Shown here in pieces: positions 35,496 through 42,987 of a stretch of DNA of 63,731 bases. Location: NCBI GenBank assembly GCA_016789885.1, contig JAEUPZ010000021.1, positions 1 through 63,731 on the forward strand, written 5' to 3'. This DNA comes from Chromatiales bacterium. GTDB lineage: Bacteria; Pseudomonadota; Gammaproteobacteria; Steroidobacterales; GCA-2729495. The position numbers were made by a program, and so were the translations under genes. Below the pieces are notes generated by a model. That model saw nothing but the letters and a program-made list of their open reading frames with translations. It was not told where the DNA came from and searched no databases. Every line of letters begins with the position of its first letter. Position 1 is the first letter of the stretch.

Positions 35496-36485
35496 TCAGC
35501 GACCTCCCGCGACGGCAGCGGTGACCGCCGCCTCGAGCTCTTCCAGCCAGGGCATCTCCTGCCCCACGTTCTCAAAGCGGGTGAGCATCTCGTGGGGCAC
35601 CGCCGGCAGCGTCGTGACGTCGATAGTAGCCCCCAGTTCCCGCTGGCGCTCCACGAACCGCAGCGCCGCAGGGTTGCTGACGTAGTGTTCGCCCCCGGCC
35701 AGCACGACGCGGGTCGCCAGCGGAAGGGCCCGGGCCTCCCAGTCAGCGCGGGTGGCGCGCGCCAGCCCGACGAGACCCGCCGCGTGTTGCACCTCGTAGC
35801 CGCAGAAGCCGCCCCGACCGGCAGCCTGCCAGGCCTCGCACTGGGCACGAGGACCGAAGTGCTTGACGTCGAGGGCTGCCATGCCGGGAACGCGGCCAAG
35901 CTGCCAGGCGAGCCACTCCACCGATGCGCCGCCCCGGATGCCGATCATCGGCGCCAGCAGGATGAGGCGGTCATGCCGCCGGGGCTCGCGCGCCACGGCG
36001 CGGAGCGCCAGCGCCCCTCCCGCCGAGAAGCCGAGCAGCACGCGCTCGCCCGGAGAGCGCGCGAGGAGCCCGTCCACAGTCGCAACGAACCCGTCGTAGC
36101 GCTGCTGCCAGTCGCCACCGGTCGGCAGTCCGGCGAGATCCTCAGCACCCTCGGGGCCGGGCGGCCGGCCGTGTCCCGGCAGGCGCGGCACCAGCACGTC
36201 GAAGCCGGCCGCCGCCAGCCGCGGCGCGAGGCCCTCGAACTGCTGCGGACACCCGCCGAAGCCGTGCAGTGCCAGCACTGCCCCGTGCCGCTGCGCCTGG
36301 GCCGGAACGAAGGCGGCGGCGCAGCCGGGCTGCAGGGGACCGGAGTTGGCCGAGTCGGCATAGGCCTGCGAGGCAGCACGGAATGCCTCGAGGTCGGGCG
36401 GTGGCCCGCCCTCCCGGGCCTGAACCGGGGACGCCAGGGCGACCAGCAGGAGTGCCGTGGCCCGGGTTCGACGGCGTCGGTACAT
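35496..36485 (-). CDS. Exported alpha/beta hydrolase
   Basis: A 329-residue protein with a short Arg-rich signal peptide (MYRRRRTRATALLLVALASP, cleavage near VQA). The fold is clear from VLALHGFGGCPQQFEGL (oxyanion HGFGG), nucleophile LLGFSAGGALALR and late His in LPAVPHEMLTRFE. The family includes carboxylesterases and monoacylglycerol lipases. It is transcribed divergently from the Rieske oxygenase gene, with 73 bases between starts. Confidence 0.82.
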   Translation of the reverse strand: MYRRRRTRATALLLVALASPVQAREGGPPPDLEAFRAASQAYADSANSGPLQPGCAAAFVPAQAQRHGAVLALHGFGGCPQQFEGLAPRLAAAGFDVLVPRLPGHGRPPGPEGAEDLAGLPTGGDWQQRYDGFVATVDGLLARSPGERVLLGFSAGGALALRAVAREPRRHDRLILLAPMIGIRGGASVEWLAWQLGRVPGMAALDVKHFGPRAQCEAWQAAGRGGFCGYEVQHAAGLVGLARATRADWEARALPLATRVVLAGGEHYVSNPAALRFVERQRELGATIDVTTLPAVPHEMLTRFENVGQEMPWLEELEAAVTAAVAGGR

Positions 36486-36558
36486 CGGCGAGGGTGCGAC
36501 CACTGCGACCTGCGCGAGGGTTCGCGGTAGGGATAGAGTAGGGAAAAAGGAGGCCGCC

Positions 36559-37668
36559 ATGTTCATGAACTTCTGGTATCCCGCCGAGGAAAGCAGGAAC
36601 CTCACGGACAAGCCTCTGAAGGTGCAGATGCTCGGCCTCTGGTTCGTGCTCTGGCGCGACAGCGAGGGCCGTGCCCACTGCGTGCACAACACCTGCACCC
36701 ACCGGGGCGGTTCACTGGGCGACGGCAAGGTCGTGGGCGATTGCATCCAGTGCCCCTACCACGGCTGGAAGTTCAACGGCGCCGGCGACTGCGAGCGCAT
36801 CCCGTCCCTCGGGCCGCTGGCGAAGGTCCCGGCCCGCGCCCGCATCGACGCCTACCCGGTGGAAGAGCGCTACGGCCTCGTGTTCGTGTTCCTCGGCGAC
36901 CTGCCCGAGGGCGAGCGGCCGACCATCATGCCCAACAACGAGTGGGACCAGCCCGGCTGGCGCAGCCTGTCCATGCGCTACCGCTGGAACATCAACTACG
37001 TGCGGCTCGTCGAGAACCAGTCCGACCCTTCCCACATCGAGTACGTGCACGCCGGCTTCGGCATGGCGGGCAAGAGCACCAACTACGAGGTGCCGAAGAT
37101 CAACGTGGAGGAGACTCCCTGGGGCGCGGGAGCGATGGTGGTCTTCTATTCCCCCGAGCTCCCGGACAAGGACATGAAAAAGCTGCAGCCCGAGGGCCGC
37201 AATGAGTCAGGCTCCGGCTACCACGGCGCGGCGTCCACGTGGACGCGGGTGAACTTCAGCCCGACGAACCACATGCACATCTACCTCTACGCCGTGCCGC
37301 GGGACGAGCTGGACCTGGAGATCTTCCTCGTCATGCAGCGCAACTGCATGCTCGAGGACAAGTACGACGAGAACTTCCTGCGGCGCATGGCCGTTGCGGT
37401 CGAAGAAGACCGCATCGTCGTGGAGAAGCTGGATCCGCAGATCCCGTCCACCGCGGCCATCGGCGAGTTCATCGTGCCGGCCGACGACGTCATCATGAAT
37501 TACCGCCAGCGCCTGCTCGACTGGCAGCAGCGTGGCTGGCGCCTCGACGTCGATACCCTCAAGCGCAACCGGGGACGCGTCGCGTACTCGATTGCCTCGC
37601 CGGCGCGCCGGCAGGATCCGCAGAACTGGGCGGTGACCGCCGCGCCGGTGGTCAGGGCGGCGGGCTAG
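36559..37668 (+). CDS. Rieske non-heme iron oxygenase, alpha-type subunit
   Basis: A 369-residue oxygenase component. The Rieske cluster site is CTHRGG with DCIQCPYHGWKF (C-x-H ... C-x2-H) at about residues 46-70. The catalytic iron site is NQSDPSHIEYVHAG (two His), with an Asp expected later. Start ATG 36559 has AAAAAGGAGG well placed upstream. Relatives include vanillate demethylase and phenoxybenzoate-type single-subunit oxygenases. No reductase or ferredoxin lies beside it, so electrons must come from elsewhere. Substrate unknown; several neighbours suggest aromatic or lipid breakdown. Confidence 0.88.
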   Translation: MFMNFWYPAEESRNLTDKPLKVQMLGLWFVLWRDSEGRAHCVHNTCTHRGGSLGDGKVVGDCIQCPYHGWKFNGAGDCERIPSLGPLAKVPARARIDAYPVEERYGLVFVFLGDLPEGERPTIMPNNEWDQPGWRSLSMRYRWNINYVRLVENQSDPSHIEYVHAGFGMAGKSTNYEVPKINVEETPWGAGAMVVFYSPELPDKDMKKLQPEGRNESGSGYHGAASTWTRVNFSPTNHMHIYLYAVPRDELDLEIFLVMQRNCMLEDKYDENFLRRMAVAVEEDRIVVEKLDPQIPSTAAIGEFIVPADDVIMNYRQRLLDWQQRGWRLDVDTLKRNRGRVAYSIASPARRQDPQNWAVTAAPVVRAAG

Positions 37669-37975
37669 GCAGCCAGCAGGGGCGACGCGGGCCGGATGCC
37701 CCGGCCGCCCGGACACCCGGCCCGGGCGGCTGGCTGGCCGCCCGGGCCCGTTGCTGTCATCCCGGGTCCGCCCACGGCACGCCCATGGAGCGTCGGCCAG
37801 CTTTACGAAATCCCGCCGCAATGCCGCGATAACGCGCCGCATAACTTCCACAGCCTGCTGATTCGCCAACGATTTCAGGCTGAGCGGCCCGTCGCTTGCA
37901 TGGATACGCCGGGGGGCTTCTGCACCACAGGGGGAAGCCCGTGTCTTCAACCGAGAAGTATCCGAGGCAATAACA
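37669..37975. other. Intergenic region with GC hairpins and a promoter
   Basis: About 300 bases without a gene. The first part holds strong GC-rich inverted repeats around 37694-37750 that may end the oxygenase transcript. The second part holds a sigma-54-type promoter (listed separately) and a short hairpin, GGGCTTC / GAAGCCC, in what would be the leader of the mini PEP-CTERM genes. Confidence 0.5.
37885..37900 (+). promoter_or_regulatory. Sigma-54-type promoter for the mini PEP-CTERM genes
   Basis: CGGCCCGTCGCTTGCA matches the -24/-12 consensus TGGCACG-N4-TTGCA at all but two positions, with the essential GG (37886-37887) and GC (37898-37899) exactly 10 bases apart. PEP-CTERM genes are known to be under PrsK/PrsR and sigma-54 in several lineages. 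Transcription would start near 37911. Confidence 0.6.
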
Positions 37976-38149
37976 GTGAAGAACGTCACCAGACTCGTCC
38001 TCGCTGCGGCCGCCATGGCTGCCACCAGTGCCGCCTGGGCCAATCCCGGCACCCCGGTCCCGGTCCCGCTCCCGGAGCCGGGCTCGCTGGCGCTCCTCGC
38101 CGCCGGTGTCGCCGGCGCCGTGGCCGCGCTGCGCGGTCGCCGCAAGTAA
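37976..38149 (+). CDS. Mini PEP-CTERM protein 1 (signal peptide plus sorting tail only)
   Basis: A 57-residue protein, start GTG 37976. Residues 1-22 are a signal peptide (LVLAAAAMAATSAAWA). Immediately after cleavage come NPGTPVPVPLPEPGSLALL, a hydrophobic stretch and the basic end LRGRRK, which is a complete PEP-CTERM tail. After export and exosortase cleavage only about ten residues (N-P-G-T-P-V-P-V-P-L) would remain. It sits 105 bases upstream of a second protein of the same build and behind a sigma-54-type promoter. Confidence 0.8.
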   Translation: MKNVTRLVLAAAAMAATSAAWANPGTPVPVPLPEPGSLALLAAGVAGAVAALRGRRK

Positions 38150-38157
38150 GCCCCGGG

Positions 38158-38187
38158 GCGCCTGTGCCGGTCCACCGGTGCAGGCGC
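38158..38187. other. Hairpin between the two mini PEP-CTERM genes
   Basis: A 13-bp stem with two G-T wobbles (GCGCCTGTGCCGG / CCGGTGCAGGCGC) and a 4-base loop, without a T-run. It could tune expression of gene 2 relative to gene 1 or stabilise the upstream message. Confidence 0.5.
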
Positions 38188-38254
38188 TTCCCTGGACCCT
38201 TCCGGGCATGGCCCTCCGGCCCGCCTGACGATCGAACTGCACAGCGGAGAGATG

Positions 38255-38428
38255 ATGATGAAGTCCACCCTTTCGCGCCTTATTGCCGTGGCGGCCATGG
38301 CCGGAGTGGCAACGACCACCTGGGCCAGCACCGCGAACCCGGTGCCGCTGCCCGAAGCCGGCTCGCTGGGCCTGCTTGCCGCCGGCGTGGCCGCCGGCAT
38401 CGCGGCGCTGCGCCTGCGCCGCAAGTAA
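38255..38428 (+). CDS. Mini PEP-CTERM protein 2 (signal peptide plus sorting tail only)
   Basis: A 57-residue protein. Three ATGs in a row start at 38252, 38255 and 38258; GGAGA upstream favours the second or third. A signal peptide (SRLIAVAAMAGVATTTWA) runs directly into STANPVPLPEAGSLGLL, a hydrophobic segment and LRLRRK. The layout is the same as in the preceding gene, with the V-P-L-P-E core and the A-L-R-x-R-R-K end conserved. After processing a peptide of fewer than ten residues would remain. Probably a duplication of the preceding gene. Confidence 0.8.
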   Translation: MMKSTLSRLIAVAAMAGVATTTWASTANPVPLPEAGSLGLLAAGVAAGIAALRLRRK

Positions 38429-38446
38429 CGGCCGTCCCGGTACGTG

Positions 38447-38476
38447 GCGGGTCCCGGCGTCCGCGCCGGGACCCGC
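38447..38476. terminator. Hairpin after mini PEP-CTERM protein 2
   Basis: A perfect 13-bp stem, GCGGGTCCCGGCG with its complement and a 4-base loop, 18 bases after the stop. There is no T-run, so it may be a weak terminator or an mRNA-stabilising structure before the desaturase gene. Confidence 0.5.
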
Positions 38477-38483
38477 GTCCACG

Positions 38484-39284
38484 GTGACTGACGACTCCCT
38501 CGCGGGCCTCTATCCCGCCTACGTCGCGCTGTTCTTCGGGGCCCTGGCCGCCGGCCTGGTCCTCGAGGTGCTGGCGCCGAGGAACCGGCTGCTGCAGCCC
38601 CTGCGGCAGCGCTGGCTGGCCAACGTCACGCTGTTCGCCATCAACCAGGCGCTCTTCCGCGCGCTGCTCCCGCTGACCACCGTCGGCGCGGCGCTGCTGG
38701 CGGCCGACCGCGGCATGGGCCTGTTGAACGCCCTCGAGTTGCCGGCCCCCGTCGCTTTCGCCCTGTCACTGCTCGTGCTCGACGGCGCCTACTATGCAAT
38801 GCACCGGCTCGAGCACGCCGTGCCACTCCTGTGGCGCTTTCACCGACTGCACCACTCGGACCCGGATGTCGACGTGTCGACGGGGATCCGCTTTCACCCG
38901 GTGGAAGCGCTGGTGCAGGTCGCCACTGCGGCCACGGTGACCCTCGTCATCGGCGCGCAGCCACTGGCTGCCGCTGTCCACATGCTGCTGCTGGGGGTCG
39001 TGGGTCCCTTCTCCCACATGAACGTACGCATCGCGGGCTGGCTCGAGGCGCCGCTGCGGTGGATCGTGATCACGCCCGACATGCACCGGCTGCACCACTC
39101 GGCCGATGCGCCGAACTACCAGTCGAATTTCGCGCTCGGGCTAGCCCTGTGGGACCGGCTGTTCGGGACCTACCGGGCCGCACCAGCGGGAGACTTCGCG
39201 GACCTCAGGTTCGGCGTCGATGACCGGACGGCGGCAGACAGCATCTCGCTGACGCGGATGCTGGCGGATCCCCTGCGGCCCTGA
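38484..39284 (+). CDS. Sterol desaturase / fatty acid hydroxylase family protein
   Basis: A 266-residue membrane di-iron enzyme, start GTG 38484. After three to four hydrophobic segments come the histidine boxes H-x3-H (MHRLEHA), H-x2-H-H (FHRLHHSD), a His in FSHMN and a last H-x2-H-H (MHRLHHSAD), giving the set expected for two irons. The family hydroxylates or desaturates sterols, fatty acids or alkanes at the membrane. The stop codon lies in the loop of a strong hairpin. Confidence 0.88.
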   Translation: MTDDSLAGLYPAYVALFFGALAAGLVLEVLAPRNRLLQPLRQRWLANVTLFAINQALFRALLPLTTVGAALLAADRGMGLLNALELPAPVAFALSLLVLDGAYYAMHRLEHAVPLLWRFHRLHHSDPDVDVSTGIRFHPVEALVQVATAATVTLVIGAQPLAAAVHMLLLGVVGPFSHMNVRIAGWLEAPLRWIVITPDMHRLHHSADAPNYQSNFALGLALWDRLFGTYRAAPAGDFADLRFGVDDRTAADSISLTRMLADPLRP

Positions 39285-39298
39285 GGCCGCAGGGGATC
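39267..39298. terminator. Bidirectional hairpin terminator between convergent genes
   Basis: A perfect 14-bp stem, GATCCCCTGCGGCC with its complement and loop CTGA. The loop contains the TGA stop of the desaturase gene. It separates that gene from the convergent NmrA-like gene. No long T-run. Confidence 0.6.
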
Positions 39299-39316
39299 AC
39301 CCGTGTCACCCGATGC

Positions 39317-40171
39317 TCAGCCGCGGAACGCGGCGATGTGGTCGCGGACGAACTGCGTCACCGACCGGGGCTCCCGGCCCATCAGCTGCCGGAACGTGTC
39401 GGTGGTGTGGTCGAGGCCGATCTCGGCGATCTCGCGGAAGAGCCCGCAGACCGCATCCAGGTGCCATGGCTCGAGCACGCCGGTCATGCGGCTCCGGAAC
39501 TGATCCATGGCCATCGGCACGTACTCGATCTTCTCGCCCAGCACCTCGCTGAAGCGCGCCGCCACGTCGTGGAAGGTCAGCACCTCGGGGCCGGTGATCT
39601 CGTAGCTCTTGCCGGTGTGGCCCTGGCCCGTGAGCACCTCGACGCAGACCGCGGCGATGTCGCGGATGTCGGCCATGCCCGTGGTGCCCTCGCCCATGGG
39701 CAGCGAGAACTTCTTCTGCGTCTTGATGCTGTTGGCGCTGGCCAGCAGGTTCTGCATGAAGAAGTTGGGCTTCACCATCGTCCACGGAATGCCGGACGCA
39801 CGGATGTACTCTTCGACGGCCCAGTGGGCCTGCGGGATCGGCGTCTCGGCGTGGGGCACGGCCTCCATCGACGACATCTTGACGAGGTGCTTCACCCCGG
39901 CCGCCTTCGCCAGGTCGGTGAACTGCTGCTCGTTGGCCTGCTGCGTCTTGCCGTTCGGCAGGACCAGCATCGCCTTCTCAACGCCCTGAAGTGCCTGCCG
40001 GACCACGGCCGCGTCGCCGATGTCGCCCACCACCAGCTCGACGCCGGCAGCCCTGAGGTCTTCGGCCTTGGCCGCGTTGCGCACGATGGCGCGGATCTTC
40101 ACGCCCTTCGCCAGCAGCTGCCTGGCCGTCTCGCCACCGGTCTTGCCGGTCACACCCGTCAGCAGGATCAC
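39317..40171 (-). CDS. NmrA-like NAD(P)-binding protein
   Basis: A 284-residue atypical short-chain dehydrogenase. It begins MILLTGVTGKTGGETARQLL, with the G-x-x-G-x-x-G nucleotide motif. It continues through VRNAAKAEDLRAAGVELVVG and the NmrA-style pocket region (WTMVKPNFFMQNLL, GMADIRDIAAV). Members act as NAD(P)H-dependent redox sensors or reductases of small substrates. No Y-x3-K catalytic pair of classical SDRs is evident. Single gene, followed by a REP-like element on its upstream side. Confidence 0.85.
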   Translation of the reverse strand: MILLTGVTGKTGGETARQLLAKGVKIRAIVRNAAKAEDLRAAGVELVVGDIGDAAVVRQALQGVEKAMLVLPNGKTQQANEQQFTDLAKAAGVKHLVKMSSMEAVPHAETPIPQAHWAVEEYIRASGIPWTMVKPNFFMQNLLASANSIKTQKKFSLPMGEGTTGMADIRDIAAVCVEVLTGQGHTGKSYEITGPEVLTFHDVAARFSEVLGEKIEYVPMAMDQFRSRMTGVLEPWHLDAVCGLFREIAEIGLDHTTDTFRQLMGREPRSVTQFVRDHIAAFRG

Positions 40172-40327
40172 GCAGGTCTCCTTTGGGGACAGTCTGGTTA
40201 TCGGAAGCGGACGACAGTGTACTTTCCGACCGGCGGGTTACCCACCCTGCGCCGCCCGGGTGTCCACGGTGCGCCGGCGGCGTTACGCCGACCCGAGGGG
40301 GCACTGGCGGCTGGCCCACGGGCGACG

Positions 40328-40380
40328 GCCGGGGACAGTTTACTGATCCCCCTCCCGGGATGAGTAAACTGTCCCCGGCA
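40328..40380. repeat. REP-like palindrome A
   Basis: Two arms of 20 bases with one mismatch (core GCCGGGGACAGTTTACT) face each other, and ATCCC/GGGAT extends the stem to a 6-base loop. The same core makes up the palindrome at 46049..46138. It lies between divergent genes, 44 bases before the FAD oxidase start. Such palindromes are typical of REP elements moved by Y1 (RAYT) transposases; none is in this window. Confidence 0.7.
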
Positions 40381-40424
40381 TGGTGGCGGCCGGGTTGCCG
40401 GCGGGATCTTCCGTCCGTTTCTTC

Positions 40425-41990
40425 ATGAGCAGCACGACCGTCATCGACTCGCTGCGGGCCCGGCTCGGCGATGGCGCCGTGCGCACCGACCCGGCGACCC
40501 TGGCGCTGATGGCGAGCGACCTGTGGGAGACGGGCGCGTTGCCGGCCGCCGTCGTGCAGCCGCGGGACACCGCCGCCGTGGCTGCAGCCGTCGAGGTGGC
40601 GGCATCCCACGACCATGGCGTCATCCCCCGGGGTGGCGGCCTGACCTACACGGGTGGTTACCAGGCACCCCACGGCCGCTGCATCTGCCTCGACCTGACG
40701 GCGATGAACCGCGTGCTGCGGATCGCGCCCGAAGACCTGACCGTCACGGTGGAGGCCGGCGCCACCTGGCGCGACATCCACGCGGCCCTGCAACCCCGCG
40801 GACTGCGGCTGCCCTTCTTCGGCACGTCGTCCGGCGCCGGCGCCACGGTCGGGGGCGGCCTGTCCCACGGCGCGCTGTTCTTCGGTTCGGCCCGCTACGG
40901 CAGCGCCGCCGACCAGGTGCTGGGCCTCGAGCTGGTGCTCGCCGACGGCCGTCAGCTGCACACCGGCCGGGAGGCTGTCGTGGCCTCGAGCGCACCACTG
41001 GTACGGACCTACGGGCCGGACCTGACGGGACTCTTCCTGCACGACGGCGGCAGCTTTGGCATCAAGACCCAGGCGAGCTTCCGGCTGATCGAGGCACCGG
41101 CGGCCGAGGGCTATGCGTCGTTCGCGTTCGCGAGCCTCGAAGCGGCGGCGGCGGCTCTGTCGGCCGTGGCGCGGGCCGGCATTGCCGAAGACGCCTACGT
41201 GCTCGACCCGGCGGTGACCGGCACGACGGACCTGCCGGTGGACGCAGCGCTCCGCACCCTTGGCACGCTGCTGCGCCAGTCACGCGGCCCTGCCGGGGCC
41301 CTGCGCACGCTGGTGGACGTGGTCCGCGGCGGCCAGCGGCCCGTCCCGGCCGGAACCTGGTCGCTGCACCTGGTGGCGGCCGCGCGGGATCGGGGTACGG
41401 TCGGCAGCGACCTGGGGGCGGCGCGGCGCATCGCACTGAAGCACGGTGGCCGGCCCGTGGCAGCGACGATTCCGCGGGTCACGCGGGCCGACCCCTTCGG
41501 CTCCCTCGACGGCGTGCTCGGCACCGGCGGCCAGCGCTGGGCGGCCCTCAACGCCAAGGTGAATCACTCGGAGGGGCCCGCGCTCATGGCCGGGTTCGAG
41601 GCCGTCCAGGCCCGTCATGCAGCGGCCATGGCCCAGCACGGCGTCAGCGCCACGCGGCTCGTCTCGGCCATGGGGCCGCTGGCCTTCAGCTTCGAGACGG
41701 TGTTCCACTGGCGCGACGCGTGGATGCCACTGCACCGGATATCGCTGAGCGCGTCGCGGCGCGCAGCGCTCGAGGAACCGCCCGAGAACCTTTTGGCCCG
41801 TGCGCTGGTGGCGCAGCTGCGCGAGGACACGCTGGACCTCTTCCGGGCCCACGGCGCCACATCCAACCAGATCGGCCGGACCTACCCGTTCCTCGATCTT
41901 CTGGAGCCGGCAACCGCCGGACTCTTGCGCACCCTGAAGGCGCAGCTGGATCCGCGGGGCCTGATGAACCCCGGCGCGCTGGGGCTCTGA
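40425..41990 (+). CDS. FAD-linked oxidase (GlcD-like)
   Basis: A 521-residue flavoenzyme. The N-terminal PCMH-type FAD-binding domain shows VIPRGGGLTYTGGYQAP, VTVEAGATWRDIHAAL, FFGTSSGAGATVGGGLSHGA and DGGSFGIKTQASFRL, and the C-terminus ends LDPRGLMNPGALGL, as in glycolate, lactate and alkylglycerone-phosphate type enzymes. Start ATG 40425. It should oxidise a hydroxy acid or phenolic substrate. Neighbouring genes give no specific partner. A hairpin terminator follows. Confidence 0.88.
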   Translation: MSSTTVIDSLRARLGDGAVRTDPATLALMASDLWETGALPAAVVQPRDTAAVAAAVEVAASHDHGVIPRGGGLTYTGGYQAPHGRCICLDLTAMNRVLRIAPEDLTVTVEAGATWRDIHAALQPRGLRLPFFGTSSGAGATVGGGLSHGALFFGSARYGSAADQVLGLELVLADGRQLHTGREAVVASSAPLVRTYGPDLTGLFLHDGGSFGIKTQASFRLIEAPAAEGYASFAFASLEAAAAALSAVARAGIAEDAYVLDPAVTGTTDLPVDAALRTLGTLLRQSRGPAGALRTLVDVVRGGQRPVPAGTWSLHLVAAARDRGTVGSDLGAARRIALKHGGRPVAATIPRVTRADPFGSLDGVLGTGGQRWAALNAKVNHSEGPALMAGFEAVQARHAAAMAQHGVSATRLVSAMGPLAFSFETVFHWRDAWMPLHRISLSASRRAALEEPPENLLARALVAQLREDTLDLFRAHGATSNQIGRTYPFLDLLEPATAGLLRTLKAQLDPRGLMNPGALGL

Positions 41991-42075
41991 CCGGGGACAT
42001 TGCGTCCGGATCAGCCGGCAACGGGGAGCAGCAGAGACCCCGCGCCAGCGCGCGGGCACGACCCGCATCGCATCA

Positions 42076-42107
42076 CCGGTGGGGCGCGGACCGCCGCGCC
42101 CCACCGG
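42076..42107. terminator. Bidirectional hairpin terminator
   Basis: A perfect 14-bp stem, CCGGTGGGGCGCGG with its complement and loop ACCG, lies between the convergent FAD oxidase and transhydroxylase small-subunit genes. Confidence 0.65.
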
Positions 42108-42132
42108 GATCAGCAAACGCTTGCCGGTATCG

Positions 42133-42987
42133 TCAAGCCGCCGCCGTCAGGGGCATGACGCCGAGGTAGACGCTCTCGTCGCCCATGTCGAACTGGCGGC
42201 TGAAGCGGCCCGCCTTGCCGGTGACCTCCACCTGATAGCCGCGGCTGCCGGGCTCGAGGCGGTCGATCTTCCACTCGCCGAAGGCGTCGGTCGTGGCACG
42301 TCCGACCTCGCGGCCGCCCTGCTTCAGCACCACCTCGGCACCGGCCACGCAGTCCTCGACGCCGTTGATCACCGCGACGACAGAGCCGCTGGCGAAGCAC
42401 TTCGTGAAGAGGTGCAGGTTCCTGTAGTAGATGCGCGGCTTCGTGCCGAGCTCCGGCTGCAGCACCTCGAGACCCTCGGCCTTCGCGAGCTGGGCCATCT
42501 CGGCGTCCTCGACCTTGACCGACTTGAACACGGCCGTCGGGCAGCCCTGCTCGGCGCGGGTCTGGGTCCAGCCGGTGTCGAGCAGGTGCGCGTCGAAGAT
42601 CCACGCCTGGGGCAGCTGCTTCTCCTCGTTCCAGGAGACCGCGCCGTAGGGGCAAGCCTCGACGATCTGCTTCTGCCCCTTGGCCTTCTCCGGGTCGATG
42701 ATGACGATGCCGTCGTCACGCTTGCGCACGGCGCCGTCCTTCGCAGCCTTCATGCACGGCGCGTCATCGCAGTGGTTGCACATGACCGGCATGAAGTGCG
42801 CGTCGACGATGGGCAGGTGCCCGCGCTCGTGGCGCCTGATCTCGAGCCAGTTGTGGCCCTGGGCCGGCTGGGCCGCGGCGTAGCCGGGGAACTCGTTGCC
42901 GATGTGCTCGTCCTTGACCGCGAGAAAGCACACGCGACAGTTGTTGCAGCGGGCGATGTCGACGATCAGGTTCCACTTCTTAGCCAT
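42133..42987 (-). CDS. Transhydroxylase-like iron-sulfur small subunit
   Basis: A 284-residue electron-transfer subunit of a molybdenum enzyme. Cysteine clusters for several [4Fe-4S] centres are seen: CNNCRVCFLAV, MCNHCDDAPCMKA, EACPYGAV and QGCPTAVF. The last 80 or so residues form a beta-rich, carboxypeptidase-regulatory-like domain (GVEDCVAGAEVVLKQGGREV, TTDAFGEWKIDRL), the same extra domain found on the small subunit of Pelobacter pyrogallol-phloroglucinol transhydroxylase. Its ATG overlaps the large-subunit stop by 8 bases, so the two are co-translated. Confidence 0.85.
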   Translation of the reverse strand: MAKKWNLIVDIARCNNCRVCFLAVKDEHIGNEFPGYAAAQPAQGHNWLEIRRHERGHLPIVDAHFMPVMCNHCDDAPCMKAAKDGAVRKRDDGIVIIDPEKAKGQKQIVEACPYGAVSWNEEKQLPQAWIFDAHLLDTGWTQTRAEQGCPTAVFKSVKVEDAEMAQLAKAEGLEVLQPELGTKPRIYYRNLHLFTKCFASGSVVAVINGVEDCVAGAEVVLKQGGREVGRATTDAFGEWKIDRLEPGSRGYQVEVTGKAGRFSRQFDMGDESVYLGVMPLTAAA

